From the NCBI RefSeq assembly GCF_001189235.2, contig NZ_LFIP02000011.1, positions 124,001 through 188,000 of the forward strand: 64,000 nt of DNA, read 5' to 3'. Within the stretch, counting starts at the first letter, position 1; every line of letters starts with the position of its first letter. Source of the stretch: Bradyrhizobium embrapense. Its GTDB lineage: Bacteria; Pseudomonadota; Alphaproteobacteria; Rhizobiales; Xanthobacteraceae. This document shows, in pieces, positions 17,930-26,014 of the stretch. A model generated the notes under the pieces. It saw only the letters and a program-made list of their open reading frames with translations. It did not search any database and was not told the origin of the DNA. Made by a program: the position numbers and the translations under genes.

Positions 17930-19045
17930 ATGCTGACAGCCCAGGACGATCTCATCGGCCATCAGACTCCGCAGCCGTTTGCCAAGGCAGGCGGCGGCGA
18001 TGTCAGGTTCACCGAACGCTACTGGTACACCGCACATCCGATCGACGGCCGCGAGCTGCTGATCGACATCGGGCTCGGCTATTACCCGAATCGCAACGTG
18101 ATGGACGGGTTTGCCGGCATCACGATCGGCCGCCGCCAGCACAATTTCCGTGCCACGCGCCGGCTCGGGACACGTCCACTGGAGACGGAAGTCGGCGGAC
18201 TCAGGATCGAGATCGTCGAGGGCAACAGCCTGCACAGGGTCTCGCTCGCCGACAATCCGTCCGGAATCAGCTTTGAGCTCGAGTTCAAGGCAAGCTTTCC
18301 TGCGGCACAAGAGAAGCAAAATTTTCGCGAGCGCAACGGCGTCGTCGAGGAGGACCTCGCGCGCGTCTCGCAATTCGGCCGCTGGCGCGGCTGGATCGTC
18401 GCCGACGGCAAGCGCTACGACATCGAGCCGGAACTATGGTGGGGACAGCGCGACCGCTCCTGGGGCCTGCGCTCGGAGATGCGCACCGACGAGACCACGC
18501 CGCCGGTTGCGACCCATCGCAATTTCTTCTGGACCTGGTCGATGTTCCAGTTCGAGACGTCGGCGCTATCGATCTTCATCAAGGAGCGTACGCCGGGCAA
18601 GCCGCATTATCTCTCGGGCACCGAGTTCCGCCGCGAAGCTGACGGATCGGTTTCGCATCGCGAGGTGACTTCGGTCGAGCACAGGATCGAATGGGCCGAC
18701 GATCCGCTCGGCCAGACCATCACGGCGGCCGACTTCACTTTCAGCTTCGATCGCGGCGAGCCGCGCCGCGTCAGGATGCACGGGCTACCGACCCGATTTT
18801 ATCTGAAGGCCGGCATGTATGGCGGCCTGCAAGGCTGGACCCATGGCGACGACCGCGGCGAGAACCATGCCGCGCACGACATCTGGAACCTCGACGACGC
18901 GGCGACGCGCGCTGTCGCGCGCACGCTATCGGACCATGTCGTCCGGCTCGAGAGCGGCACCGAGACCGGATTTGGCATCAGCGAGTATGGCGTCGCCGCC
19001 GGCTATCCGCTCTATCCGGGACCGCAGAAATTCCCGGCGATGTGA
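17930..19045 (+). CDS. Conserved protein of unknown function, beta-rich (DUF7064/7065-like)
   Basis: A 371-residue soluble protein without signal peptide or membrane segment. It is rich in Trp, Arg and Tyr, with alternating polar strands (RGWIVADGKRYDIEPELWWGQRDRSWG) typical of a lipocalin-like double beta-barrel. It resembles the DUF7064/7065 or AttH-like proteins often found beside steroid and acyl-CoA catabolic genes; this is from memory. It lies 54 bases after the binding protein and just before the thioesterase. No enzyme activity can be assigned. Confidence 0.7.
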   Translation: MLTAQDDLIGHQTPQPFAKAGGGDVRFTERYWYTAHPIDGRELLIDIGLGYYPNRNVMDGFAGITIGRRQHNFRATRRLGTRPLETEVGGLRIEIVEGNSLHRVSLADNPSGISFELEFKASFPAAQEKQNFRERNGVVEEDLARVSQFGRWRGWIVADGKRYDIEPELWWGQRDRSWGLRSEMRTDETTPPVATHRNFFWTWSMFQFETSALSIFIKERTPGKPHYLSGTEFRREADGSVSHREVTSVEHRIEWADDPLGQTITAADFTFSFDRGEPRRVRMHGLPTRFYLKAGMYGGLQGWTHGDDRGENHAAHDIWNLDDAATRAVARTLSDHVVRLESGTETGFGISEYGVAAGYPLYPGPQKFPAM

Positions 19046-19050
19046 TCGGG

Positions 19051-19977
19051 ATGGACGGGCAAGGCACGCGCGTCGCGCAGGGTGTCGATACCGCGTGCGA
19101 TCCTTGGGACGGCAAGGCGGCGGAGGCGCTGGTCTCGCTCGAGACCGTCGCCGCGCTGCGCTATCGCAGCCGCTTCGGCGACGGCAATCTCAACGGGCGC
19201 TCTTACGGCGGCCAGATCCTTGGCCAGGCCATGATGGCCGCGACGCTCAGCGCGCCCGAAGATCGCCCGGCGGCGATGCTGCAGCTGTTGTTCCTGCGCG
19301 GCGCCGATCCCACCCGGCGCATCACATTTGACGCGACGGTCCTGCAGGATGGCAAGCGGTTCTCGTCGCGTCATGTCGTCGGCAACCAGGGCAACGGGCA
19401 CACCGTGCTGAGCGCGCAGGCGACGTTTTGCGCACCGCAGCCGGGTCCGCGGCACGCGGTGCCGTTCGCGCCGTTGGAGGATCCTGAGAGCCTGCCCGAT
19501 CTGACCACGATCCCCGACGGGCTGATGGCACAGTTGCGACCGCTCGGTCCGTATTCGCAGCACATCAAGCCCAGCATGGATTTCCGCATCCCCGAGATCG
19601 AACGTCAGCTGTCGGCCGCGACGGCAGAGCCACGCCTGCGCTTCTGGATCAGATGCCGACAACCGCTCGCCGCCGGTTCGCGCACCCAGGCCGCGGTGTT
19701 CGCCTATCTCTCGGATTGGTGGCTCAACTTCTCCAGCGTCAGCGGCCATCTCCGCGACCTGCAGGAGCGCGCGCCACTTTATCTGTCGAGCCTCAACCAT
19801 TGCATCTGGTTTCATCGCGCATTTTCGCCCGACGCCTGGATGCATGTCGAAACCGAGAGCCCCTGCGCCGATGGTGGCCGCGGGCTGTCGATCGCGCGCG
19901 TCCATGGCCGCGATGGGGCCGTGCTCGCGACCTCGATCCAGGAAACCTTGATGGTGCATCCCGACGGGGATGCGTAA
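19051..19977 (+). CDS. Acyl-CoA thioesterase, TesB family
   Basis: A 308-residue double-hotdog thioesterase that hydrolyses acyl-CoA to free acid and CoA. The N-terminal hotdog contains NGRSYGGQILGQAM, and the second domain contains the RAFSPDAWMHVETESP segment typical of TesB. The ATG at 19051 is 5 bases after the preceding stop; a GTG at 19042 overlapping that stop is possible. It may recycle CoA when pathway intermediates accumulate. Confidence 0.86.
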   Translation: MDGQGTRVAQGVDTACDPWDGKAAEALVSLETVAALRYRSRFGDGNLNGRSYGGQILGQAMMAATLSAPEDRPAAMLQLLFLRGADPTRRITFDATVLQDGKRFSSRHVVGNQGNGHTVLSAQATFCAPQPGPRHAVPFAPLEDPESLPDLTTIPDGLMAQLRPLGPYSQHIKPSMDFRIPEIERQLSAATAEPRLRFWIRCRQPLAAGSRTQAAVFAYLSDWWLNFSSVSGHLRDLQERAPLYLSSLNHCIWFHRAFSPDAWMHVETESPCADGGRGLSIARVHGRDGAVLATSIQETLMVHPDGDA

Positions 19978-20188
19978 GCCACGCCGTGATAGTTGAGCGC
20001 ATGTCGTGATCGCGGCTGAGTTGCAGCCGTTGCCAGCTATCGGTTCCATCACCTGTTGAATCCCGGCAACACCGCCAGACAAAATGCGCAATCGTGCCGA
20101 TTGCGCAATTTGAATCATGAAGGCGCCGCATCGCTGTCAAATCCTGTCTGCGGGCGACGCAACAAGAACACGATTGGGGAAAACCACC

Positions 20189-20422
20189 ATGCAGCAGGCA
20201 GTCTCGGGCGCACGGAATGCGGAATCGCCTGGATACGTCCTTTACTTCCAGCTCGCCAGCAACGGCGCGAGACGCGCGTGCAGCCTGACGATCCAGGCGG
20301 AAAGCGCCGACGAGGCGGCGCGGATTTTCCGCGAGAACTGGGGCACGATTGAATCGATGGCACGCGACGGCGTGAGCACGGGAATGGTCGGCTCGGCGCC
20401 CGTAAGCCTCGCGATGTCATGA
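20189..20422 (+). CDS. Small hypothetical protein (77 aa)
   Basis: A 77-residue ORF with an ATG at 20189 preceded by a purine-rich ggggaaaa stretch. The protein has the alternating pattern VLYFQLASNGARRACSLTI, then EAARIFRENWGTIESMA, compatible with a small beta-beta-alpha domain. It lies alone between the thioesterase and the iron operon and is followed by a strong hairpin. Not recognised. Confidence 0.5.
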   Translation: MQQAVSGARNAESPGYVLYFQLASNGARRACSLTIQAESADEAARIFRENWGTIESMARDGVSTGMVGSAPVSLAMS

Positions 20423-20543
20423 GGCGCATCGCGCCTTACAGAGCGATCCTACGCTTGAGGCGTGACAGGGCAACGACCGCTGACCTCAAGCCAGGATCGC
20501 GCGACCATTTGACGCTCTAACGTGACAATCAAACATGAGATGC

Positions 20544-20569
20544 GGGGCTCGCCCACAAGCGCGAGCCCC
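20544..20569 (+). terminator. GC-rich hairpin after the small ORF
   Basis: GGGGCTCGC and GCGAGCCCC form a perfect 9-bp stem with an 8-base loop. There is no clear T-run behind it, so termination is plausible but not certain. It separates the left catabolic locus from the iron operon. Confidence 0.45.
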
Positions 20570-20577
20570 ATCGCGTC

Positions 20578-20617
20578 TTAGAACGATTCAAATCCAATCC
20601 GGTTAGAGGGATTCAAG
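20578..20617. promoter_or_regulatory. Tandem TTAGAa-N3-TTCAAr repeats, possible Irr/ICE-type site
   Basis: TTAGAA-CGA-TTCAAA (20578-20592) and TTAGAG-GGA-TTCAAG (20603-20617) are two direct copies, each an imperfect inverted repeat, 25 bases apart. They lie 80-120 bases before the TonB receptor gene. The Bradyrhizobium iron control element bound by Irr is a TTTAGAA-N3-TTCTAAA-like palindrome, which these resemble with one mismatch in the better copy. Assignment is inference. Confidence 0.35.
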
Positions 20618-20695
20618 TCTGCTCCGGTTCTTTTCGCGCGCGCCGACTGCTAGAGGCGCGACGTGAATACGTTCGTGTGAATCGGAAGTGCAAGA

Positions 20696-23032
20696 GTGCC
20701 TGTGAATGCTGATGGCCGGAATGTCGGCGACCGTCGAAATGCCGCCGACAAGGGCCGCACCCACCTGCTGATCGGCGCGGCATTCCTTATCGCCGATATC
20801 TCCTCCGCGGTGACGCCGGCAAGCGCCCAATCGAGCGTCCCCTTGCCGCCGGTCACGGTCGACCAACCAACACAGAAGCGCAAGCCCGCCGCTGCGGCGA
20901 AGCCGGCGCAGCGAACGCAGGCGGCCGCCGCGGCACGGCAGCGCAGTCGAAATGCGCAACCGGCGCCACCGACACCTTCGGAGCGCGCTGCCGCTGCCGC
21001 CGCCATGCTGAACGAAGCCAAGCTGCACTATCGCGCGATGCCGAGCTCGACCACCTTGCGCAGCGGCGCCTCACCGCTCGACACCGCGCAAACCGTCAAC
21101 ATCGTGCCTGAGCAGGTGCTGAAGGATCAGCTGCCGCGCAATCTCGATGACGCGCTCGCCAATGTCAGCGGTGTCACCCAGGGCAACACTTTGGCCGGCA
21201 CCCAGGATGCGGTGATGCGCCGCGGCTTCGGCGACAACCGCGACGGCTCGATCATGCGCAACGGCATGCCGCTGGTGCAGGGTCGCAGCCTCAACACGGC
21301 GGTCGAGAGCGTCGAGGTGCTGAAAGGCCCGGCATCGCTGCTCTACGGCATCATGGATCCCGGCGGCATCGTCAACACCATCAGCAAGCGCCCCGAGCTC
21401 TATCAACATGGCTCGGTCACCCTGCTCGGCTCGACCTTCGCCAACAACAAAAACGGCGCCGACGGCACCATCGACATTACCGGCCCGATCGGCAATGGCG
21501 GCCTCGCCTATCGCTTCATCGGCTATGGCGTGAGCGAGGACTATTGGCGCAATTTCGGCCGTCACCGCGAAATGCTGGTGGCGCCATCGCTGGCCTGGTA
21601 CGGCGACAGCATCACCGTGCAGCTGAATTACGAGCACCGCGAGTTCATCACGCCGTTCGACCGCGGCACGGCATTCGATTCCGCGACCAAGGCGCCGCTA
21701 GCGATCCCGGCGACGCGCCGGCTCGACGAGCCCTTCAACAACGTGTGGGGCACTTCCGACCTGATGCAGGCCTCGGTCGAACACCGCCTGAACCAGGACT
21801 GGAAGCTGTTCGCGGCCTACAGCTACAACACCGAGACATTCAGCGCCAACCAGCTTCGCATCACCGGCATCAATACCAAGACCGGCGTCGAGACCCGCAG
21901 CAATGACGGCACGCAGGGCTCGCTCAGCAATGCGAGCTACGGCACCTCCTATCTGCAGGGCAATGTCTGGCTCGGCAGCATCCGCAACGAGGTGCTGTTC
22001 GGCGGCGACGGCCAGTATCGCACGATCTACCGCGACAATCTGATCCGGCAGGCGACGCCGAGCTTCAACTTCTACAATCCGGCCTATGGCCTGATCACGC
22101 CGGGCACCACGGTGTCCGCTACCGACAGTGCCCAAACCGACAAGCTCGGCCAGTGGTCGCTGTTCTTCCAGGACACGGTGCACCTGACCGAGCGCTTCGC
22201 GCTGGTCGGCGGCGTGCGCTACATGGAATACGACCAGATCGCGGGCAAGGGACGCCCCTTCATCACCAACACCAACGTCTCGCAGGACAAGGCGCTGCCG
22301 CTCGGCGGCGCGATTCTCAAGCTCACCGACGAGGTCTCGCTCTATGCGAGCTACACCCAGTCGCTGAAGCCGACCTCGACCATTGCACCGCTCAGCGGCG
22401 GCGTCGTGATCGGCTCCAACATCGCCCCGGAAGAGGGCACCCAGTGGGAGACCGGCGTCAAGTTCGACTTCAACAAGCGGATCTCCGGCACGCTTGCGCT
22501 TTACGACATCGACAAGAAGAACGTGCTGGTTTCGCAGCTCAACGCTGCGACCGGCATCGTCGAGTACCGCACCGCGGGCAAGGTTCGCTCCCGCGGTGTC
22601 GAACTCGACGTGACCGGCAGGCTGACCGACAATTGGAGTATGATCGGCAGCTACGGCTATACCGACGCGCGCGTCACCGACGATCCGGTGCTCGTCGGCA
22701 AGGCGCTGCAGAACGTCGCGCTCAACACCGCCTCGCTCTATCTGGTCTATGATTTCGGCACCACGCTGCCGGGTCGGCTGCGTCTCGGCGGCGGCGCGCG
22801 CTATGTCGGCGACCGGCCCGGCGATGCCGCCAACAGCTTCGCGCTGCCGGCCTACACCGTGGCGGATGTCTTCGCCACCTACGAGACCAAGGTCCAGGCG
22901 TTCCCGGTGATCTACCAGTTCAACGTCAAGAACCTGTTCGACACCGTCTATTATCCCTCGGCCGTCAGCAATCTGGCCGTGGCGATGGGCGACGCGCGGC
23001 GTTTCTCGCTCTCGGCGACGGTGAAATTCTAG
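20696..23032 (+). CDS. TonB-dependent siderophore receptor
   Basis: A 778-residue outer-membrane receptor. After a signal peptide (GAAFLIADISSAVTPASAQ) comes an Ala/Pro/Lys-rich linker and a plug domain (VNIVPEQVLKDQLPRNLDDAL, VEVLKGPASLLYGI-MDPGG), then a 22-strand barrel ending in the terminal Phe (SLSATVKF). The plug pattern VLKGPASLLYG is typical of ferric-siderophore receptors such as FpvA/FhuA. The start is GTG at 20696 or 20702; no strong ribosome site is visible. It is followed after one base by the iron-binding protein. Confidence 0.92.
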   Translation: MPVNADGRNVGDRRNAADKGRTHLLIGAAFLIADISSAVTPASAQSSVPLPPVTVDQPTQKRKPAAAAKPAQRTQAAAAARQRSRNAQPAPPTPSERAAAAAAMLNEAKLHYRAMPSSTTLRSGASPLDTAQTVNIVPEQVLKDQLPRNLDDALANVSGVTQGNTLAGTQDAVMRRGFGDNRDGSIMRNGMPLVQGRSLNTAVESVEVLKGPASLLYGIMDPGGIVNTISKRPELYQHGSVTLLGSTFANNKNGADGTIDITGPIGNGGLAYRFIGYGVSEDYWRNFGRHREMLVAPSLAWYGDSITVQLNYEHREFITPFDRGTAFDSATKAPLAIPATRRLDEPFNNVWGTSDLMQASVEHRLNQDWKLFAAYSYNTETFSANQLRITGINTKTGVETRSNDGTQGSLSNASYGTSYLQGNVWLGSIRNEVLFGGDGQYRTIYRDNLIRQATPSFNFYNPAYGLITPGTTVSATDSAQTDKLGQWSLFFQDTVHLTERFALVGGVRYMEYDQIAGKGRPFITNTNVSQDKALPLGGAILKLTDEVSLYASYTQSLKPTSTIAPLSGGVVIGSNIAPEEGTQWETGVKFDFNKRISGTLALYDIDKKNVLVSQLNAATGIVEYRTAGKVRSRGVELDVTGRLTDNWSMIGSYGYTDARVTDDPVLVGKALQNVALNTASLYLVYDFGTTLPGRLRLGGGARYVGDRPGDAANSFALPAYTVADVFATYETKVQAFPVIYQFNVKNLFDTVYYPSAVSNLAVAMGDARRFSLSATVKF

Positions 23033-23033
23033 C

Positions 23034-24062
23034 ATGGCCACGGCACGGACAGCGATCGGACTGCTGGCCGCTCTGGCCGCGCTCGCGTACGCCTGCACCG
23101 CGGTCCGCGCCGACGAGCTGACGCTCTACTCGACCCGCGAAGCCAATCTGCTCGAGCCTGCCGTCGCGGCGTTCACGGCAGCGACCGGCACCAAGGTCAC
23201 GACCGTCTTCGTCGAGGACAGCCTGGTCAAGCGACTGATGTCTGAGGGCGACAATTCCGCCGCGGATGTCCTGCTGACCATCGGTCTCGACAAGACGACC
23301 CAGCTTGCCGCGCGCGGGCTGACGCGGGCGCTGGCATCACCGCCCCTCGAGCGGGCGGTGCCGGCGAACCTGCGCGGCGGCGACGGCAGCCAGTGGATCG
23401 CGCTCGCAATCCGTCCGCGTGTGGTGTTCGCACGCAAGGATGACGCGCTCGCCGCGATCACCTATGAAGAGCTCACCGATCCCAAATGGCATGGCAAGCT
23501 GTGCATGCGGCCGGCTGCGCACCAGAACAATGTCGCGCTGATCGCGGCCTACCTCGCGCATCACGGAACAGATGCGACGGAGAGCTGGCTTGGCGGACTG
23601 AAGCACAATCTTGCCCACAAGCCGGCCGGCAAGGACAACGACGTGGTCCGCGAGATCGCGGAAGGACGTTGCGACATCGGGATCGGCAACACGGTCGCGC
23701 TCGCGCAGCTTCGCGACGGCCGCGAAGGCAATGACTGGCGCGGATGGGCGGAGACCGTGAAGGCGGTGCCGACGGCGTTCGCGGGCGGCGGCAGTCACGT
23801 CAACCTGACGGGTGCCGCGATCGCCCGCCACGCGCCGCATCCGGCCGCGGCGCGCGCGTTCCTCGAATTCCTCGTCACAGCCGAGGCCCAGACGATCTTC
23901 TCCGCCGCCGAGCTGGAATACCCGGTGCTGGCGACCGCAAAGCGGGCGCCGATCGTGGCGGAAATCGGATCGTTCGCTGCCGATGCTCTGCCGATTGACC
24001 AGATCGCTTCACATCAGGCTGCCGCAATCGCCCTGATCCGAAAGGCCGGATTCGATGAGTGA
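23034..24062 (+). CDS. Periplasmic Fe(III)-binding protein (FbpA/FutA family)
   Basis: A 342-residue type II periplasmic binding protein with a signal peptide (LLAALAALAYACTAVRA). ELTLYSTREANLLEPAVAAF is the first strand of ferric-iron binding proteins, and the family's tyrosine-containing C-terminal half is present. It overlaps the PepSY gene by 8 bases. No FbpBC-type permease or ATPase is encoded nearby, so the import step must use a transporter from elsewhere or the PepSY protein. Confidence 0.85.
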   Translation: MATARTAIGLLAALAALAYACTAVRADELTLYSTREANLLEPAVAAFTAATGTKVTTVFVEDSLVKRLMSEGDNSAADVLLTIGLDKTTQLAARGLTRALASPPLERAVPANLRGGDGSQWIALAIRPRVVFARKDDALAAITYEELTDPKWHGKLCMRPAAHQNNVALIAAYLAHHGTDATESWLGGLKHNLAHKPAGKDNDVVREIAEGRCDIGIGNTVALAQLRDGREGNDWRGWAETVKAVPTAFAGGGSHVNLTGAAIARHAPHPAAARAFLEFLVTAEAQTIFSAAELEYPVLATAKRAPIVAEIGSFAADALPIDQIASHQAAAIALIRKAGFDE

Positions 24063-25263
24063 TGTCCGACGCCCAATCAAGGCCGCGCTGCTGCAGGTCC
24101 ATTCCCTCGCCGGCCTCGCGCTGGCGCTGCTGTGGGCGGTGGTCGGCCTCACCGGCGCGACGATGGCCTTCGAGGACGAGATCGAGGCCAGCCTGAACAG
24201 CCACATCATGCGCGTCGACGCCAGTGCGAGGCGGCGGCTGACACCGGATGAGCTGGTCACACGGCTGCAGTCGGCGGGCGACTTCGGCAGGGCCTCCGCC
24301 GTGACGATGGCAAGCGACCCGTCAGCGGCCGCACGCATCCGCTTCGCCCGCAGCGAAGGCGGCGCGCGGCCATCCTCGGTCTATGTCGACCCCTATGACG
24401 GACATGTGCTCGGCTCGCCGTCCGGCGAGGACTTCTTCGCGACCGTCCGCAAGCTGCATCGCTGGCTGCTGTTGGCCGGCGACGGCAACGGCATGGGACG
24501 CAAGATCACCGGCACTGCCGCGATTGGCCTGATCGTGATGCTGATCACCGGCCTCGTGCTGCGCTGGCCGCATCGCGCGCGCAGCGTGAAGATGTGGCTG
24601 AAGCCGAACCTCGGCCTGCGCGGGCGCGGCCTGCACCGCTCGCTGCACGCCGTGATCGGCACCTGGGTGCTGCCGGTCTATCTGGTGATGACGCTGACCG
24701 GCCTGTGGTACTCGTTCGAGTGGTACAAGGCCGGCGCCAACTGGCTCCTGGCGCGGCCTCAGCCCACGGATGCTGGGATGCAGCCCAAGCCACCGCGCGG
24801 CGCGGCTGCGGACAAGCGCGAGGCCAAGACCGACAGCAGCGCCGAGGCAAAATCGCTCGCCTTCGATCGGGTCTGGACCACGTTCCTGCAGCAAGAGAAG
24901 AACGATTACGGGCGGGTCCTGTTGACCCTGCCGGCCGGCGCGGGCACGGCCGTGCGCGTGCGGTCATGGCCACGGGATTCGTCGCTCGAGAGCGTGCGTG
25001 ACGAATTCCGGATCGATGCCGTCACCGGGCACGTGATCTCGTCGGATCGCTACGCGGACAAGACGTTCGGCGAGCGTGTCCTTGCCGGCGTGCTCGACAT
25101 ACACCGCGGCGCCATCCTGGGGTGGCCCGGCAAGCTCGCCTTCATGCTGGCCGCCGCCATGATGCCATTGTTCGCCGTGACCGGCCTGCTGCTCTATCTG
25201 TCGCGCCGCAAGCACCGGCGCCTCGTTCGGCCGCCGATGGGCCGCCTCGTTCCGGGCGAATAG
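24055..25263 (+). CDS. PepSY-associated TM-helix protein (possible ferric reductase)
   Basis: A 402-residue inner-membrane protein. An N-terminal TM segment (LAGLALALLWAVVGLTGATM) is followed by a PepSY domain, a central TM pair (ITGTAAIGLIVMLITGLVLRWPHR and HAVIGTWVLPVYLVMTLTGLW) and a last TM near residue 370. Histidines next to the helices suggest heme ligands, as in PiuB-type siderophore-linked reductases. It completes the three-gene iron operon, probably releasing iron from siderophores by reduction. Confidence 0.82.
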   Translation: MSDVRRPIKAALLQVHSLAGLALALLWAVVGLTGATMAFEDEIEASLNSHIMRVDASARRRLTPDELVTRLQSAGDFGRASAVTMASDPSAAARIRFARSEGGARPSSVYVDPYDGHVLGSPSGEDFFATVRKLHRWLLLAGDGNGMGRKITGTAAIGLIVMLITGLVLRWPHRARSVKMWLKPNLGLRGRGLHRSLHAVIGTWVLPVYLVMTLTGLWYSFEWYKAGANWLLARPQPTDAGMQPKPPRGAAADKREAKTDSSAEAKSLAFDRVWTTFLQQEKNDYGRVLLTLPAGAGTAVRVRSWPRDSSLESVRDEFRIDAVTGHVISSDRYADKTFGERVLAGVLDIHRGAILGWPGKLAFMLAAAMMPLFAVTGLLLYLSRRKHRRLVRPPMGRLVPGE

Positions 25264-25272
25264 ACCGCGCCA

Positions 25273-25800
25273 TCAGCCGAGGCCGCACGCCGCGAGCCGT
25301 GCCCGCAATGCGTTGTCCGTTTCAGTCGCGAGTTCGAGCAATCCACGATAGGGATCGCCCGATATCCCGAGCACGGCGGCGAACGCAGGCTCGGTCTTGA
25401 GGCCGTCCGCCCGCAATTTGCCGACGGCTCGCCGCAGCCGTCCGTCATCTAGCGCAAGCAACCGCCGTTCGACATCGAAATGAATCCAGCCCGGCTGCCG
25501 GTCGACCGGGCGCCGGTCACCGAACAGTTCGAACGGCCAACCGTCCCACACGAATCGGGCAATCACCGGCCGCGCTTCCGAGGTCCATCGGTAGAGGGCG
25601 AAATCAGCGGCCGATCGATAGTGGGCCCAGACGGTCTCGGCAAACGCGTCCGGATCGAACGCATGACAGACGACATCGATGTCGCTGCCGGCTACGGCCA
25701 GGTCGAGCGGCAGCGTTCCGACGACGCGTGGATCGAACGGCTTGAGCCGCTCCATCACGGCGGAGCTGGTGACGGCAGATGCGTAGTGCCCGATAGCCAT
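25273..25800 (-). CDS. DUF4269-type nucleotidyltransferase-like protein
   Basis: A 175-residue protein. LPLDLAVAGSDIDVVCHA has the G-S-x-x-D-x-D arrangement of a nucleotidyltransferase active site. The length and the conserved segments FVWDGWPFELFGD and QPGWIHFDVERRLL match DUF4269. It is convergent with the PepSY gene and unrelated to it. The ATG at 25800 is preferred over one 6 codons upstream. Substrate unknown. Confidence 0.7.
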   Translation of the reverse strand: MAIGHYASAVTSSAVMERLKPFDPRVVGTLPLDLAVAGSDIDVVCHAFDPDAFAETVWAHYRSAADFALYRWTSEARPVIARFVWDGWPFELFGDRRPVDRQPGWIHFDVERRLLALDDGRLRRAVGKLRADGLKTEPAFAAVLGISGDPYRGLLELATETDNALRARLAACGLG

Positions 25801-25951
25801 CGCACGGCATTCCCTCAAGTTCGTAGGGTATCATGCGCGCGTGGAATACGTGAACCTCCACACATGCTCGAGGCCTTGAGAGGGTTTGCAAGCGGAACGG
25901 GTCGATCCCGACCGCGTCAGCATGGTCGAAACCGCCCCCGCCAAATAGAGA

Positions 25952-25982
25952 ACAGGCGGGACTGCCTCGCAATCCCGCCTGT
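25952..25982 (-). terminator. Terminator of aceA
   Basis: ACAGGCGGGA and TCCCGCCTGT form a perfect 10-bp stem with an 11-base loop, 33 bases after the aceA stop. Read on the minus strand it is followed by the T-rich TTCTCTATTT, as expected for intrinsic termination. Confidence 0.75.
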
Positions 25983-26014
25983 CCAGCCGATGGTCGCTAT
26001 GACCCGTCGAAAAA

